Notes: a model not told the origin generated them from the sequence alone. Positions 8,896 through 18,601 are shown, counted from the stretch's first letter. The stretch is 64,000 nt of DNA from Archangium violaceum (GCF_016859125.1 NZ_CP069338.1:3622501-3686500); one strand, 5' to 3'. Numbers and translations: made by a program.

Positions 8896-9594
8896 ATGGA
8901 ATCGAAATACCGTGAATTGAAGGAACGAGCCTGGGCCGCGAACATGGAGATCCCCCGGCGCGGGCTCGCCATCTACACCTTCGGAAATGTCTCCGCCCTG
9001 GATGCCGGGGCGGGCGTCTTCGCCATCAAGCCGAGCGGGGTCGCCTACGAGAAGCTCCAGGTGGACGACATGGTGGTGGTCGATCTCGAGGGGAGGATCG
9101 TCGAGGGCACGCTCCGCCCCTCCTCCGACACGAGGACCCATGTCGTCCTGTACCGGAACCTGAAGGGCCTCGGGGGCATCGTCCACACCCACTCGACCTA
9201 CGCCACGGGCTGGGCCCAGGCCTGCATGCCCATTCCCATCTACGGGACGACCCACGCGGACCACCTGGCCGAAGACGTCCCCTGCACGGCGCTCATGTCC
9301 GACGAGGCGGTGGGACGCGACTACGAGACGGAGACCGGGAACCAGATTCTGGAGTGTTTCCGGAACCGCAATCCGTTGCATACCCCCATGGTCCTGGTGG
9401 CCGGGCACGCGCCCTTCGCCTGGGGTGAGACCGCCGAGAAGGCGGTCTACAACGCCGCCGTCCTGGAGGAGCTCGCGAAGATGGCGTTCATCACCCGCGG
9501 CCTCTCTCCCGACGCGGCCCGCCTCTCCGACCGCCTCATCCGCAAGCACTTCGAGAGGAAGCACGGCCAGAACGCGTACTACGGCCAGAAATAG
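8896..9594 (+). CDS. araD: L-ribulose-5-phosphate 4-epimerase
   Basis: 232 residues, class II aldolase/epimerase family. It converts L-ribulose 5-phosphate to D-xylulose 5-phosphate, feeding the pentose phosphate pathway. The zinc-binding histidines are seen in IVHTHSTYATGWAQA and VAGHAPFAWG; the substrate loop SGNVSA is represented by FGNVSALD and the phosphate site by KPSGVAYEKL. It is the last gene of the catabolic operon, 45 bp after yjfF, and is followed by a T-tailed hairpin. Confidence 0.95.
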   Translation: MESKYRELKERAWAANMEIPRRGLAIYTFGNVSALDAGAGVFAIKPSGVAYEKLQVDDMVVVDLEGRIVEGTLRPSSDTRTHVVLYRNLKGLGGIVHTHSTYATGWAQACMPIPIYGTTHADHLAEDVPCTALMSDEAVGRDYETETGNQILECFRNRNPLHTPMVLVAGHAPFAWGETAEKAVYNAAVLEELAKMAFITRGLSPDAARLSDRLIRKHFERKHGQNAYYGQK

Positions 9595-9600
9595 TCTCTC

Positions 9601-9633
9601 AGCCGGCTCCTGGCCGCTGGCTTCTTCTTTTTT
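9601..9633 (+). terminator. Rho-independent terminator after araD
   Basis: AGCCGGC (9601-9607), an 8-nt loop, and GCTGGCT (9616-9622) pair with one G-U. The run TTCTTCTTTTTT follows at once. It sits 6 bp after the araD stop and separates the catabolic operon from the secreted glycosidase genes. Confidence 0.75.
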
Positions 9634-9642
9634 GCTTCCGAA

Positions 9643-9656
9643 TGTGAACGTTAACA
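9643..9656. promoter_or_regulatory. Second LacI-type operator, before the arabinofuranosidase gene
   Basis: TGTGAACGTTAACA is palindromic except for one base pair and shares the TGTnAnCGnTnACA layout of the araB operator. It lies directly after the araD terminator and 27 bp before the GH127 gene, suggesting that the same regulator controls the extracellular enzymes. Confidence 0.6.
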
Positions 9657-9683
9657 TCCCTTCTGTCCCGAGAGAGGGGCCCG

Positions 9684-12545
9684 ATGAAATCCGATACCTC
9701 CTGGCGTTCGACGTGGCGGATTGATCGCCGTAGCGTGCTTCGTTACACGGCCTGGGCAGGGGTGGCCGCGGGCCTTGGCGCATTCAGGAGCAGGGCGGCG
9801 GGTGCCGTGCCGGCGCTGTCCCAGGGCATGTCGATGCCGCCGACCACCGAGAGGCTGCTTCCCTTTCCCCTGGCGAACGTCGCGCTGGCGGATGGGGTCT
9901 TCTCACGCAAGCGCGACCTGATGCTCGACTACGGGCGGGGATACGACGTCAACCGCCTGCTCTCGGTGTTTCGTGCGAATGCCGGGCTGGATCCCGGGCG
10001 GGCGGTGGCTCCCGGGGGGTGGGAAGGGCTCGATGGCGAAGCGAATGGCAACCTGCGCGGCCACTATGGAGGCCACTTCCTCTCGATGCTCGCCCAGGCC
10101 TACGCGAGTACCGGCGAGGCGGTCTTCAATGACAAGCTCACCGCGATGGTGGCGGGTCTTCACGCGTGCCGGGAGGCATTGGCACGGACGAACCCCTGGG
10201 TCCTCAGCGTGCCCGGTCGGTTTGGCGGGGCCATCGAGAATGTTCGCGGTTCCTATCAGTACGTCACGCTACCGCCCGCGGCGGTCGGGACAGCGGACCA
10301 ACTGACCCTGTCGATGTGGGTCCGCCCCACTCGCTCCGACGCATGGGCGAGGCTCTTCGATGCCGGCAACGACACGACGAGGTACTTCTACCTGGCCCAG
10401 CGCAACGGCAGTGGCGTTCCGCGCTTCGCCATCACCACCAGCGGGGCCGGCGGCGAGCAGGCAGTCAATGGGAGCGCGCCACTGCCGCTCGACACCTGGA
10501 GCCACATCGCCGTCACCTTGGATGGACACGCGGCGCATCTGTACGTCAACGGTGTCCTGGTGGGCTCCAACAGCGCGGTGAGCCTCACCCCCGCGGCGCT
10601 GGGAACCCTGCGGGACTACTGGATCGGCAGGTCGCACTACGGCGCCGACCCGCTCTACGTCGGAGGTATCGACGAGCTCAACCTCTACAGCCGGGCGCTC
10701 TCGGCCGAAGAGGTGGCCGAGCTGCAGTGGGCTCCAGCGGCCTCGGGTCCCGTCGGTCGCGGCGACCTGGCGTCGTACGACTTCGATGACACCGACACGG
10801 CGACGATCGCGGACTCCTCCGGGGCAGGCCGCCACGCGGGCCTACGGCGTACCTGGGGCGCCCCCAGTCATCCCGGTTTCCTCGCGGCGTATCCGGAGAC
10901 GCAGTTCATCACCCTCGAGTCCATGACGGCCAGCAACTACCAGGTCGTGTGGGCGCCCTATTACACCGCGCACAAGATACTCAAAGGTCTGGTCGACGCA
11001 CATCTCAACAGCGATGACGCCGGCACCCGGGCGAAGGCATTGGAGCTCGCGTCTGGCCTCTGCGATTGGATGCACTCCCGGCTGAGCCGCCTGAGCCAGG
11101 CGGTTCGCCAGCGCATGTGGAGCCTCTTCTCGAGTGGCGAGTTCGGAGGCATCGTCGAGGCCATCGTCGACACCTACTCCCTCACCGGGAAGCGGGAGCA
11201 CCTGGAACTGGCCGGCTTCTTCCAGCTGAGCTCACTCATCGACGCCTGCGCGAGCAACACCGACATCCTGAACGGGCTGCATGCGAACCAGCACATCCCG
11301 ATCTTCAACGGCCTCGTCCGGCTCTACGACGAGACAGGAGAGGAGCGCTACCTCACGGCGGCCCGGAATTTCTGGCCGATGGTGGCCGAGCACAGGACCT
11401 ACAGCATCGGTGGGACCAGCGATGGCGAGTTCTGGAAGGCCCGGGACGCGATCGCCAGCACCCTCACCTCGGTCAATGCCGAGACCTGCTGTGCCCACAA
11501 CATGCTGAAGCTCTCGCGCCTGCTCTTCTTTCACGAGCAGGATCCGCGCTACATGGAGTTCTACGAGCGCACCTTGTTCAACCAGATCCTGGGGTCGAAA
11601 CAGGACAAGGCCGACTCGGAGTACCCCCTGGTCACCTACTTCATCGGCCTGGCCGCGGGGTCACAACGAGACTTCACTCCCAAGTCCGGCACCACCTGCT
11701 GCGAGGGCACCGGCATGGAGAGTGCCACGAAGTATCAGGACTCGGTCTACTTCCGGACCGCGGGCGACGATGCCCTCTATGTCAATCTCTTCAGCCCCTC
11801 GGTGCTGCGCTGGGACACGAAGGGCATCACCGTGACCCAGACGACGGGCTTCCCGGTCGAGCAGGGGACCACACTGACCATCGTTGGCTCTGGTGGGTTC
11901 TCGCTCCGGCTCCGCAGGCCCGCCTGGGCGACCACGGGCTACAGGGTGCGTGTCAACGGCACGGTCGTCGACACGTCCGCGACCCGCCCCGGCTCGTATC
12001 ACTCGATCGACAGGGTCTGGTCCGACGGGGACACCGTGACGGTCGACATGCCGTTCAGCTTCCGGGTCGAGGCCACTCCTGACGACCCGGACCTGCGGGC
12101 GGTCTTCTACGGCCCCATCCATCTGGTGGCCCGGGCTGCGTCCACGACGACGCTGTCCTTTTCGTTGGACCGGCTCACCCGGCTGTCTGGGGATCTCGTG
12201 GATGCATTCGCGCCGGTGGCCGGAAAGGCACTCCACTTCACCGTGGGCGATACGGAATTCGTGCCGTTCCTGGAGGGAACGACCGATCCGTTCCACTCAT
12301 ACGTCAAGAACGTCACACCGACCGTCGTGTTCGCCGGCCTCGACAGCGGTGTCGGCAACGTGCGGGGGGCGGATGGGCTGCGGCTGCTGGATGCGGTCTG
12401 GCGAAACGCGCCGTTTGCCTCGAAGGGAGACTGGGTCGAGCACGTCAGACAGACCTCGGCGGCATGGCTCGCCGGCGGCTTCATCAGCAATGCGGACCAC
12501 CAGAAACTCCTGACGACGGCGGGCAGGGCGCGGGTGTTGCCATGA
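9684..12545 (+). CDS. Secreted GH127/GH146-type beta-L-arabinofuranosidase with inserted LamG domain
   Basis: 953 residues. A twin-arginine-like signal (DRRSVLRYTAWAGVAAGLG, about 14-32) predicts export. The catalytic (alpha/alpha)6 fold starts at about residue 55, is interrupted by a LamG/concanavalin-like domain (about 170-395), and resumes at FLAAYPE...VWAPYYTAHKILKGL. The metal/nucleophile motifs of the family are present: E600-T-C602 and C672-C673 (TTCCEGTGMES), matching the Glu/Cys zinc site and catalytic Cys known from HypBA1; E582 is a candidate acid/base. It should release L-arabinose from arabinofuranosides. The LacI-type operator upstream ties it to the arabinose operon. Confidence 0.88.
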   Translation: MKSDTSWRSTWRIDRRSVLRYTAWAGVAAGLGAFRSRAAGAVPALSQGMSMPPTTERLLPFPLANVALADGVFSRKRDLMLDYGRGYDVNRLLSVFRANAGLDPGRAVAPGGWEGLDGEANGNLRGHYGGHFLSMLAQAYASTGEAVFNDKLTAMVAGLHACREALARTNPWVLSVPGRFGGAIENVRGSYQYVTLPPAAVGTADQLTLSMWVRPTRSDAWARLFDAGNDTTRYFYLAQRNGSGVPRFAITTSGAGGEQAVNGSAPLPLDTWSHIAVTLDGHAAHLYVNGVLVGSNSAVSLTPAALGTLRDYWIGRSHYGADPLYVGGIDELNLYSRALSAEEVAELQWAPAASGPVGRGDLASYDFDDTDTATIADSSGAGRHAGLRRTWGAPSHPGFLAAYPETQFITLESMTASNYQVVWAPYYTAHKILKGLVDAHLNSDDAGTRAKALELASGLCDWMHSRLSRLSQAVRQRMWSLFSSGEFGGIVEAIVDTYSLTGKREHLELAGFFQLSSLIDACASNTDILNGLHANQHIPIFNGLVRLYDETGEERYLTAARNFWPMVAEHRTYSIGGTSDGEFWKARDAIASTLTSVNAETCCAHNMLKLSRLLFFHEQDPRYMEFYERTLFNQILGSKQDKADSEYPLVTYFIGLAAGSQRDFTPKSGTTCCEGTGMESATKYQDSVYFRTAGDDALYVNLFSPSVLRWDTKGITVTQTTGFPVEQGTTLTIVGSGGFSLRLRRPAWATTGYRVRVNGTVVDTSATRPGSYHSIDRVWSDGDTVTVDMPFSFRVEATPDDPDLRAVFYGPIHLVARAASTTTLSFSLDRLTRLSGDLVDAFAPVAGKALHFTVGDTEFVPFLEGTTDPFHSYVKNVTPTVVFAGLDSGVGNVRGADGLRLLDAVWRNAPFASKGDWVEHVRQTSAAWLAGGFISNADHQKLLTTAGRARVLP

Positions 12546-12619
12546 CGCTGGGGGCTGCCAGGGCGGCCGGAACCCTGTCCGGCGGGTCGAAGCGGCCGGC
12601 ATTCAAGAAAGGTGGCGTC

Positions 12620-15526
12620 ATGATACGGAACGAGGCTCGCTCCACCCTTGCGTCGGTGACATCGGTTCTGCTCGGCACAATGCTGTTCGGTTGCAAGGCA
12701 GAGCCTCCCGCGGCGGAACCGGACCCGAGACTCGTCGTCCACTACGCCCTCAACGAGACCTCCGGCACCGTCGCAACCGACAGCTCCGGCAATGGCCGCG
12801 ACGGCACCGTCAGTGGAGGGGCCGCCTGGCAGGGCAGCGAGGGGTTGGCGCTCGACGGTGTCGACGACTTCGTCCAGCTCCCGAATGACGTTCTCGGCGG
12901 ATTGACCTCCATCACCGTGAGCACGGAGGTCCTCATCAAGCCGGCTCAGACCACGCCGTACCTCATCTGGGGGCTCGGGAACCCGGTCACGGGCTCCCAG
13001 GGAACCGGCTACCTGTCGACCACGGGCAATGACTACCGCACGGCGATCACCGGCTCGAACCAGGTGGGAGAGCAGGACGCGAACAGCCATGTCGCTCTCG
13101 CTCGCGGCGTGTGGAAGACGTTGACCTATACGCTGTCCGGTGGTGTCGCGACGCTCTACCTCGATGGAGAGCAGGTCGCCCAGCGCACCGGGGTCTCCGT
13201 CACGCCCGCGAGCATCGGCGGCGGTACGACGACGGCCAACTACATCGGGCGCTCGGTGTACGCGAGCGATGCGTACCTCCTCGGCAACGTCCGCGACTTT
13301 CGCATCTACGACGCGGCGCTGAGCGCGGCCGATGTGGCGGGACTCGTCGCGAGCGAGCAGACACGGGTCGACCGGGATGCCGCCGCGCTCACGCTCGGAG
13401 ACCTCTCGGCCGTCGAGAGCAGCCTGATCCTTCCCCTGTCCGGGCCGAATGGCGCGGCGATCACCTGGACGTCGAGTGACCCGGATGTGCTCAGTGCCTC
13501 GGGTGACGTCACGCGGCCGGACGTCGGCGAAGGAAACGCGACCATCACCCTGTCCGCCACCCTCACGCGGGGAGCCGCGAGCACTCGCAGGGACTTCACC
13601 GTCACGGTGCTCGCGCTTCCGGGTGACCAGGGCCTCGTCGACGCCGCCGCCGCGGCGCTCCGGGTGGTCAACGTCGACGACGTGCGCGGCAATCTCACGT
13701 TGCCCACGACACAGGATGGAATTCCGGTGTCCTGGCGGAGCTCCGACCCTTCGATCGTGTCGGCCACCGGTGAGGTCCACCGGCAGACGGCTGACACCCA
13801 GGTGCGCCTCACGGCCACGCTCGTCCACAACGGGGCGAGGGCCCAGCGCGTGTTCACCGCGACCGTACGGGCCGCCGTCAAGCTGGCTCCCTTCGAGGGG
13901 TATGCCTTCGCGTACTTCACGGGCAGCTCGCTCGCGGGGGAGAACATCTTCTTCGCGGCGAGCCAGGGCAATGACGCTCTACGGTGGACGGAGCTCCATG
14001 GCGGGCTTCCGGTCTTCACCTCGAGCTTCGGCACGAAGGGCCTCCGAGACCCGTTCATCGTGCGCTCACCCGAGGGAGACACGTTCTACCTGATCGCCAC
14101 GGACCTCTCGATCGGGAGCGGCACGTCGTGGGATGCGGCCCAGCGCACGGGGAGCAAGTACATCGAGGTCTGGGAGTCTCACGACCTCGTCACCTGGTCG
14201 GAGCAACGCCACGTCAAGGTGTCTCCCGATACGGCAGGCAACACCTGGGCGCCGGAGGCGTACTACGACGAGAGCATCGGCGCCTACGTGGTGTTCTGGG
14301 CATCGAAGCTCTACGACCCGAGCGATACGAATCACACGGGAACGTCCTACAACCGGATGTTGTACGCCACGACCCGGGACTTCGTGACCTTCAGCGAGCC
14401 TCGCCTGTGGCAGGACCCCGGTATGTCCGTCATCGATTCGACCGTCCTCAAGGAGGGAGAGACGTACTACCGGTTCACGAAGGACGAGGGGCGCTCGACG
14501 GGCTGCAGTGACATCATCCAGGAGAAGTCGACCGACCTCCGCGCCTTCTCGCCGTCGGCGGCCTGGACGACCATCGCCAGTTGCATCGGGCGCGGCGCGG
14601 GGACTGGCGCCGTGGAAGGTCCGACCGCTTTCAAGGCGAACCCTGGAGACGTGAACGGAGCGGCCTACTACCTCTTCGTCGACGAGTACTCGGGCCGCGG
14701 CTACATCCCGCTCGCGACGAGTGACATCTCGCAGCCGGCGTGGGTGGTCCCCGACGACTACGACCTGCCGGCGAGCCCTCGCCATGGCACCGTCATCCCG
14801 GTCACTCGCGCGGAGTTGGAGGCGCTGACCGCTGGCGTCCCGGAGCCCGCGCCGGTCAACGCGGCTGGAGAGATCCTGCGCTACAACTTCGAGGACGGCG
14901 CGGGCAGCGTGCTTCACGATGTCTCGGGCAATGGCCAGGATGGCACGATCGTCGGTGGCGCAACGTGGCAGGCGAGTGGCGCCCTCCGGTTCGACGGCGT
15001 CGACGATTACGTGAAGATGCCGCGGAACCTTCTCGCGGGCGTCACGGATGTGACGGTGGAAGCCGAGGTCTACCTGGATGCCTCACAATCGGGCGCGTAC
15101 TTCGTGTATGGCCTCGGCAACACGGACGCCGCTGGTGCTGGCAAGGGCTACCTCTTCGCAACCGGCAACTCCGTCTACCGGGCGAGCATCACGACCGGCA
15201 ACTACCAGACCGAGCAGACCGCGGCGAGCAGCGCCCCGCTGCCGCGCGAGCAGTGGGTGCACCTCGTGTACACGCTCGAGGGCTCGACGGCGACCCTCTA
15301 CCTGAATGGCCAGGTGGTCGCGGTCAAGACCGGTGTGACGATAGAGCCCGGCGACATCGGCGGCGGCATGACGGTGTCCAACTACCTGGGCAGGTCGTTG
15401 TACAACGCCGACAAGTACTTCGTCGGCCAGTACCGTGAATTCGCGCTCTATAACCGGGCGCTGAGCGCGTCCGAGGTGCTGGTGCTGTCCGGTAACAAGA
15501 CGGCCGTCGCGAATGCCAGCCGATAG
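12620..15526 (+). CDS. LamG-GH43-LamG lipoprotein, probable arabinanase/arabinofuranosidase or xylosidase
   Basis: 968 residues from the ATG at 12620, chosen because it gives a lipoprotein signal (LLGTMLFGC; Cys about residue 26); the open frame extends upstream without one. Domain order: LamG (about 39-242), two atrophied bacterial Ig-like repeats (about 250-420), a GH43 five-bladed propeller (about 425-735) and a second LamG (about 751-960) similar to the first. Likely GH43 carboxylates are D477 (LRDPF), D606 (VIDSTVL) and E666 (VEGP); WAPE is also present. It follows the GH127 gene by 74 bp and probably supplies arabinose from arabinan or arabinoxylan at the cell surface. Confidence 0.85.
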   Translation: MIRNEARSTLASVTSVLLGTMLFGCKAEPPAAEPDPRLVVHYALNETSGTVATDSSGNGRDGTVSGGAAWQGSEGLALDGVDDFVQLPNDVLGGLTSITVSTEVLIKPAQTTPYLIWGLGNPVTGSQGTGYLSTTGNDYRTAITGSNQVGEQDANSHVALARGVWKTLTYTLSGGVATLYLDGEQVAQRTGVSVTPASIGGGTTTANYIGRSVYASDAYLLGNVRDFRIYDAALSAADVAGLVASEQTRVDRDAAALTLGDLSAVESSLILPLSGPNGAAITWTSSDPDVLSASGDVTRPDVGEGNATITLSATLTRGAASTRRDFTVTVLALPGDQGLVDAAAAALRVVNVDDVRGNLTLPTTQDGIPVSWRSSDPSIVSATGEVHRQTADTQVRLTATLVHNGARAQRVFTATVRAAVKLAPFEGYAFAYFTGSSLAGENIFFAASQGNDALRWTELHGGLPVFTSSFGTKGLRDPFIVRSPEGDTFYLIATDLSIGSGTSWDAAQRTGSKYIEVWESHDLVTWSEQRHVKVSPDTAGNTWAPEAYYDESIGAYVVFWASKLYDPSDTNHTGTSYNRMLYATTRDFVTFSEPRLWQDPGMSVIDSTVLKEGETYYRFTKDEGRSTGCSDIIQEKSTDLRAFSPSAAWTTIASCIGRGAGTGAVEGPTAFKANPGDVNGAAYYLFVDEYSGRGYIPLATSDISQPAWVVPDDYDLPASPRHGTVIPVTRAELEALTAGVPEPAPVNAAGEILRYNFEDGAGSVLHDVSGNGQDGTIVGGATWQASGALRFDGVDDYVKMPRNLLAGVTDVTVEAEVYLDASQSGAYFVYGLGNTDAAGAGKGYLFATGNSVYRASITTGNYQTEQTAASSAPLPREQWVHLVYTLEGSTATLYLNGQVVAVKTGVTIEPGDIGGGMTVSNYLGRSLYNADKYFVGQYREFALYNRALSASEVLVLSGNKTAVANASR

Positions 15527-15528
15527 AC

Positions 15529-15648
15529 GACACCCGCTCGGAGAACTACCGCGTCGGCTACGCGGCGGCCACGAGCATCCACGGTCCCTGGACGTACCCG
15601 GTGTCGCCAACGCTCGAGAGCGCCGAGCCCGAGACGGACATGGGCCCA
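15529..15648 (+). pseudogene. GH43 C-terminal fragment (fossil)
   Basis: In the frame starting at 15529 the DNA reads DTRSENYRVGYAAATSIHGPWTYP and continues to about 15648. This is the typical GH43 segment in which crystal-family proteins have YRVGYA(T)(A)xSxxGPWT. It has no start and abuts the stop of the preceding lipoprotein gene, so it is a remnant of another GH43 gene or of a rearranged end. Confidence 0.55.
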
Positions 15649-15662
15649 TGCGCCGAAGACTT

Positions 15663-15684
15663 CCCCTCTCCCGGGGGGAGAGGG
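15663..15684. repeat. Dispersed palindromic repeat, copy 1
   Basis: CCCCTCTCCC followed directly by GGGGGGAGAGGG. The same CCCTCTCCC...GGGAGAGGG palindrome recurs at 45048-45081 and 63594-63630, always between genes. This copy lies between two convergent genes and could act as a terminator hairpin. Confidence 0.7.
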
Positions 15685-15710
15685 TGCATCCGTCATTTCC
15701 CTGAGGAGGA

Positions 15711-18200
15711 TTAGTTGTACACGTTGAACTCGCGCATGGACCACCAGGACGAGTTCGTGCCGGTCTGCACCACCTTGATGTAGCGGGCGGAGCGCGCCGT
15801 GAAGCTCACGGTGATGACCGGTCCGGTGCCCGTTCCGGTGGCGATCGCCGTGCCCCAGTTCGTTCCGTCGTTCGACACGAACACCTGATAGCCACGGGCA
15901 TAGTCCCCGTCGCTGCCGGTGGAATCCATGGTGATCTTGTTGAAGGTCTTCGTGGCCTTCATGTCGATGGTGAGCGACTGGCCATTGGCCATCGGCGTTC
16001 CCGTGGTCCAACGCGTGGACATGCTGCCGTCCAGCAGGTTCGACGCGGGCTCGCTGCTCGACGGCGACGAGCTGGCCGTCCAGCCGGTCCGCGACAGCGC
16101 CGCTCCCGTGTTGCCGCTCGGCGTGGTGACGCTGACGGTGCTGCTGGCCGCCGAGGCGTTGCCGGCCGCGTCCCTCGCCCTCACCGTGTAGCTGTAGGGC
16201 GTCGAGGGCGACAGACCCGAGTCGGTGTACGAGGTCGTCGACGTGGAGCCGATGATGATGCCGAAGCGGTAGATGTCATAGGCGGTGACGCCCACGTTGT
16301 CCGTCGAGGCGGTCCAGCTCAGGGTGACCTGGCTGCTCGTCGCCGACGCGACCGTCAGGTTGGCCGGCACGGTCGGCGCCTGGGTATCGCCCGTGGAAGG
16401 CGTCCCCGTCCCCGCGTACTCGGTGACGGTCTGCCGCATGGCCTCGGCGGGAGAGTTCGCGTAGACCCGGCCACCGAGCCCGTTGATGACGTGGGTGATT
16501 TCACTGCCGGCGGTGCCGTTGAGCCAGATGGTCGTCATGTGGTGGAACTTGATGCCCTGCACATTGGGCGCCTCGATCGCGTTCTCCGACTTCACGGCCG
16601 CGTCCCGGAAGTACGAATACACGCCCAGGCCCCACGCCTCGTGGCTCGTCACCGTGTCGGCGACCTTGTATGAGGCGAAGCCGTTCACCGTGCCATTCTT
16701 GCTCATCCATGACGCCTGGTTGGGGACGTCATAGGGAATCTCGGACTGGTAGAAGTACACCCGGCCGCCATTGCCGTTCCACAGCGTCTGGTACTCGTTG
16801 TGGTGCTCGTTGAAGAGGCCGTAGATGGTGACGTTGTTGCCATTGACGACGAGGCCGTTCTTGGTCGGGTTGGTCGTCCACGCGGCTCCCTCTCCGTGGT
16901 CCGCGCGCCACAGCCAGAGCTGATCGCCGATGACGTTGTGGCTGTTGATCTTGATGCCCACGTCATTCCGGCCGGCGAAGGCGCCACCGGTCCGGACGGT
17001 GAGGTCGTAGAGGAAGGTGGGGTTGGCCGAGTGGTCCCTCGAGCTGCCCGTGGGACCGACCTCCAGGATGGAAGGCGAGTTGACCGTACCGGCCTCGAGG
17101 AGCAGACCGCCGAGCTTCACGCCGTCCACGTCGGCGACCGAGATGGTCGGCTGTCCGCTGGTCGGAATCAGCGTGGGGAGGCCGATGCCCAGGACGATGG
17201 TGTTGGCATTGTTGACGCGCAGCGTGTCGTTCAGCCGGTAGATGCCGGGGGTGAACAAGAGGTGCTTGCCCTGGCTCAGCGCGTTGTTGAGGCTGGCCGC
17301 GCTGTCCGTCTCCGGCCGCGCGACGTAGAACTGATCAATGGAGATGGACTGACCCGGGGTGGGGCCATTGGCCCAGCTCACGCCCTGGGTATTGGTCTGC
17401 AGGGCCGGGACGAACACGTTGTACTGGCCGGCGCTGTTGACATAGAGGTAGGGCTTCTCCCGGATGATGGGCGTCTTCTCGATGACCGTATAGGGCGGCT
17501 CCGGGAACTGTCCCGTCGGCGCGTTGTTGACACCCACGAAGACCATGTTCCAGACGGCGTTGCCCCAGCTGGCCCACTTGCTGTTGCGCGAGAGCCATTG
17601 CTGCTGCGACGCGGGAACGACCTGACCGTCCACGACGGAGTCGGCGAGGAATCCGCCGCTGGCCCAGCCGGCGTTCCAGTTCGAGTCGAAGTCGAACAGG
17701 TGCAACTCACCCTTGATGTGCAGACGCCGCAGGGGGGCCGCCTGGGAGACGGCGATCCGTGTCTGGCCATTCGACGGGGTGACCGCGAAGTTCTCGAGCG
17801 CCCGCCAGAAGTTGCAGGTGGCGTTGGCGTTCGGCATCCAGGCGGCATTGACGTTCACGCCGCCGTTGATGTTCACGTCGTCGGGGTTCTGCCCCAGACC
17901 GGCGACGTGGGTATAGAAGCCCACCTTGAAGTCGACGGCATACGAGCCCGGCTTGAAGAGCAGGGCATAGCGCTCCTCGCCGAACTGATTGGCCTCCTGC
18001 TGGGCGAAGATGGAGTTGGCGAGCGCGTTGATGTCGGAGGCCGCCATGGTCGGATCGAAGACATAGACCCGGGGACCGAAGAGGGTGGTGTTCGCCTGCG
18101 AAATGGGTGTTGCCGCGAGGGATACACCCGGAATCAGTGAGCCGATACCGCCTGCCACGGTGGCAATCACGGACATCGTCGATGCGACTCTTCTGAGCAT
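15711..18200 (-). CDS. Secreted beta-helix protein with Fn3 and F5/8C (CBM32-like) domains
   Basis: 829 residues from the ATG at 18200 (GGAAGGAC upstream); an earlier in-frame ATG at 18257 would bury the signal peptide (cleavage near GVSLA-ATP). The N-terminal about 600 residues resemble a pectate-lyase/GH55-like right-handed beta-helix (FTPGIYRLNDTLRV, GIKINSHNVIGDQLWLWRADHGEG). A fibronectin type III domain (about 603-697) and a C-terminal discoidin/F5-8C sugar-binding domain (about 697-829) follow. Its substrate cannot be read from the sequence. It is convergent to the arabinosidase genes and likely another polysaccharide-degrading or -binding exoprotein. Confidence 0.8.
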   Translation of the reverse strand: MLRRVASTMSVIATVAGGIGSLIPGVSLAATPISQANTTLFGPRVYVFDPTMAASDINALANSIFAQQEANQFGEERYALLFKPGSYAVDFKVGFYTHVAGLGQNPDDVNINGGVNVNAAWMPNANATCNFWRALENFAVTPSNGQTRIAVSQAAPLRRLHIKGELHLFDFDSNWNAGWASGGFLADSVVDGQVVPASQQQWLSRNSKWASWGNAVWNMVFVGVNNAPTGQFPEPPYTVIEKTPIIREKPYLYVNSAGQYNVFVPALQTNTQGVSWANGPTPGQSISIDQFYVARPETDSAASLNNALSQGKHLLFTPGIYRLNDTLRVNNANTIVLGIGLPTLIPTSGQPTISVADVDGVKLGGLLLEAGTVNSPSILEVGPTGSSRDHSANPTFLYDLTVRTGGAFAGRNDVGIKINSHNVIGDQLWLWRADHGEGAAWTTNPTKNGLVVNGNNVTIYGLFNEHHNEYQTLWNGNGGRVYFYQSEIPYDVPNQASWMSKNGTVNGFASYKVADTVTSHEAWGLGVYSYFRDAAVKSENAIEAPNVQGIKFHHMTTIWLNGTAGSEITHVINGLGGRVYANSPAEAMRQTVTEYAGTGTPSTGDTQAPTVPANLTVASATSSQVTLSWTASTDNVGVTAYDIYRFGIIIGSTSTTSYTDSGLSPSTPYSYTVRARDAAGNASAASSTVSVTTPSGNTGAALSRTGWTASSSPSSSEPASNLLDGSMSTRWTTGTPMANGQSLTIDMKATKTFNKITMDSTGSDGDYARGYQVFVSNDGTNWGTAIATGTGTGPVITVSFTARSARYIKVVQTGTNSSWWSMREFNVYN

Positions 18201-18601
18201 TGCATGTCCTTCCAGGGGGGAGCGCTCGAATACGAGAAGAAATAGTAAATCGAGCAAAAAAATGTCTTATACCAATATCCAGCCCTGGGAAACGCGAAAA
18301 GCTTGACGCGATGCGACAGACCCGGCGTGTTGGGGAACGTGCACTGGGAGTAGAGGGGGGCGATGCGATGCGTCATGACGGCCCAGGTGGGGACGGGGAC
18401 ACGCTTCCCTGGTGCCCGAAGTTCCCATGGGACATGCGCGGACACGCGTCTTCCGACGTGCCACGTCATGAATGCCTCATGAGGAAGGAGCCGCCCCTGG
18501 AGGGGCGAATCGGCGGGGCCGCGGGAAGGCGCTTCGTCCGCGGGACGACGTCTTCCAGTACACACAGGAGTCCCGAGGCCTCCCTCGGGTCGCCCGGTCT
18601 T
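18201..18601. other. Intergenic stretch with AT-rich leader
   Basis: About 400 bp with no convincing gene. 18225-18300 is unusually AT-rich for this genome and contains, on the minus strand, an extended TGGTATAAG element that may be the -10 of the beta-helix gene; no good -35 is seen. The palindromic CCGCGG pair near 18520-18545 may form a hairpin downstream of the Rpn-family gene. Confidence 0.4.

Noticed and set aside
7606-9783. 725-codon open frame on the minus strand
   Set aside because: Shadow of yjfF and araD; composition typical of antisense frames.
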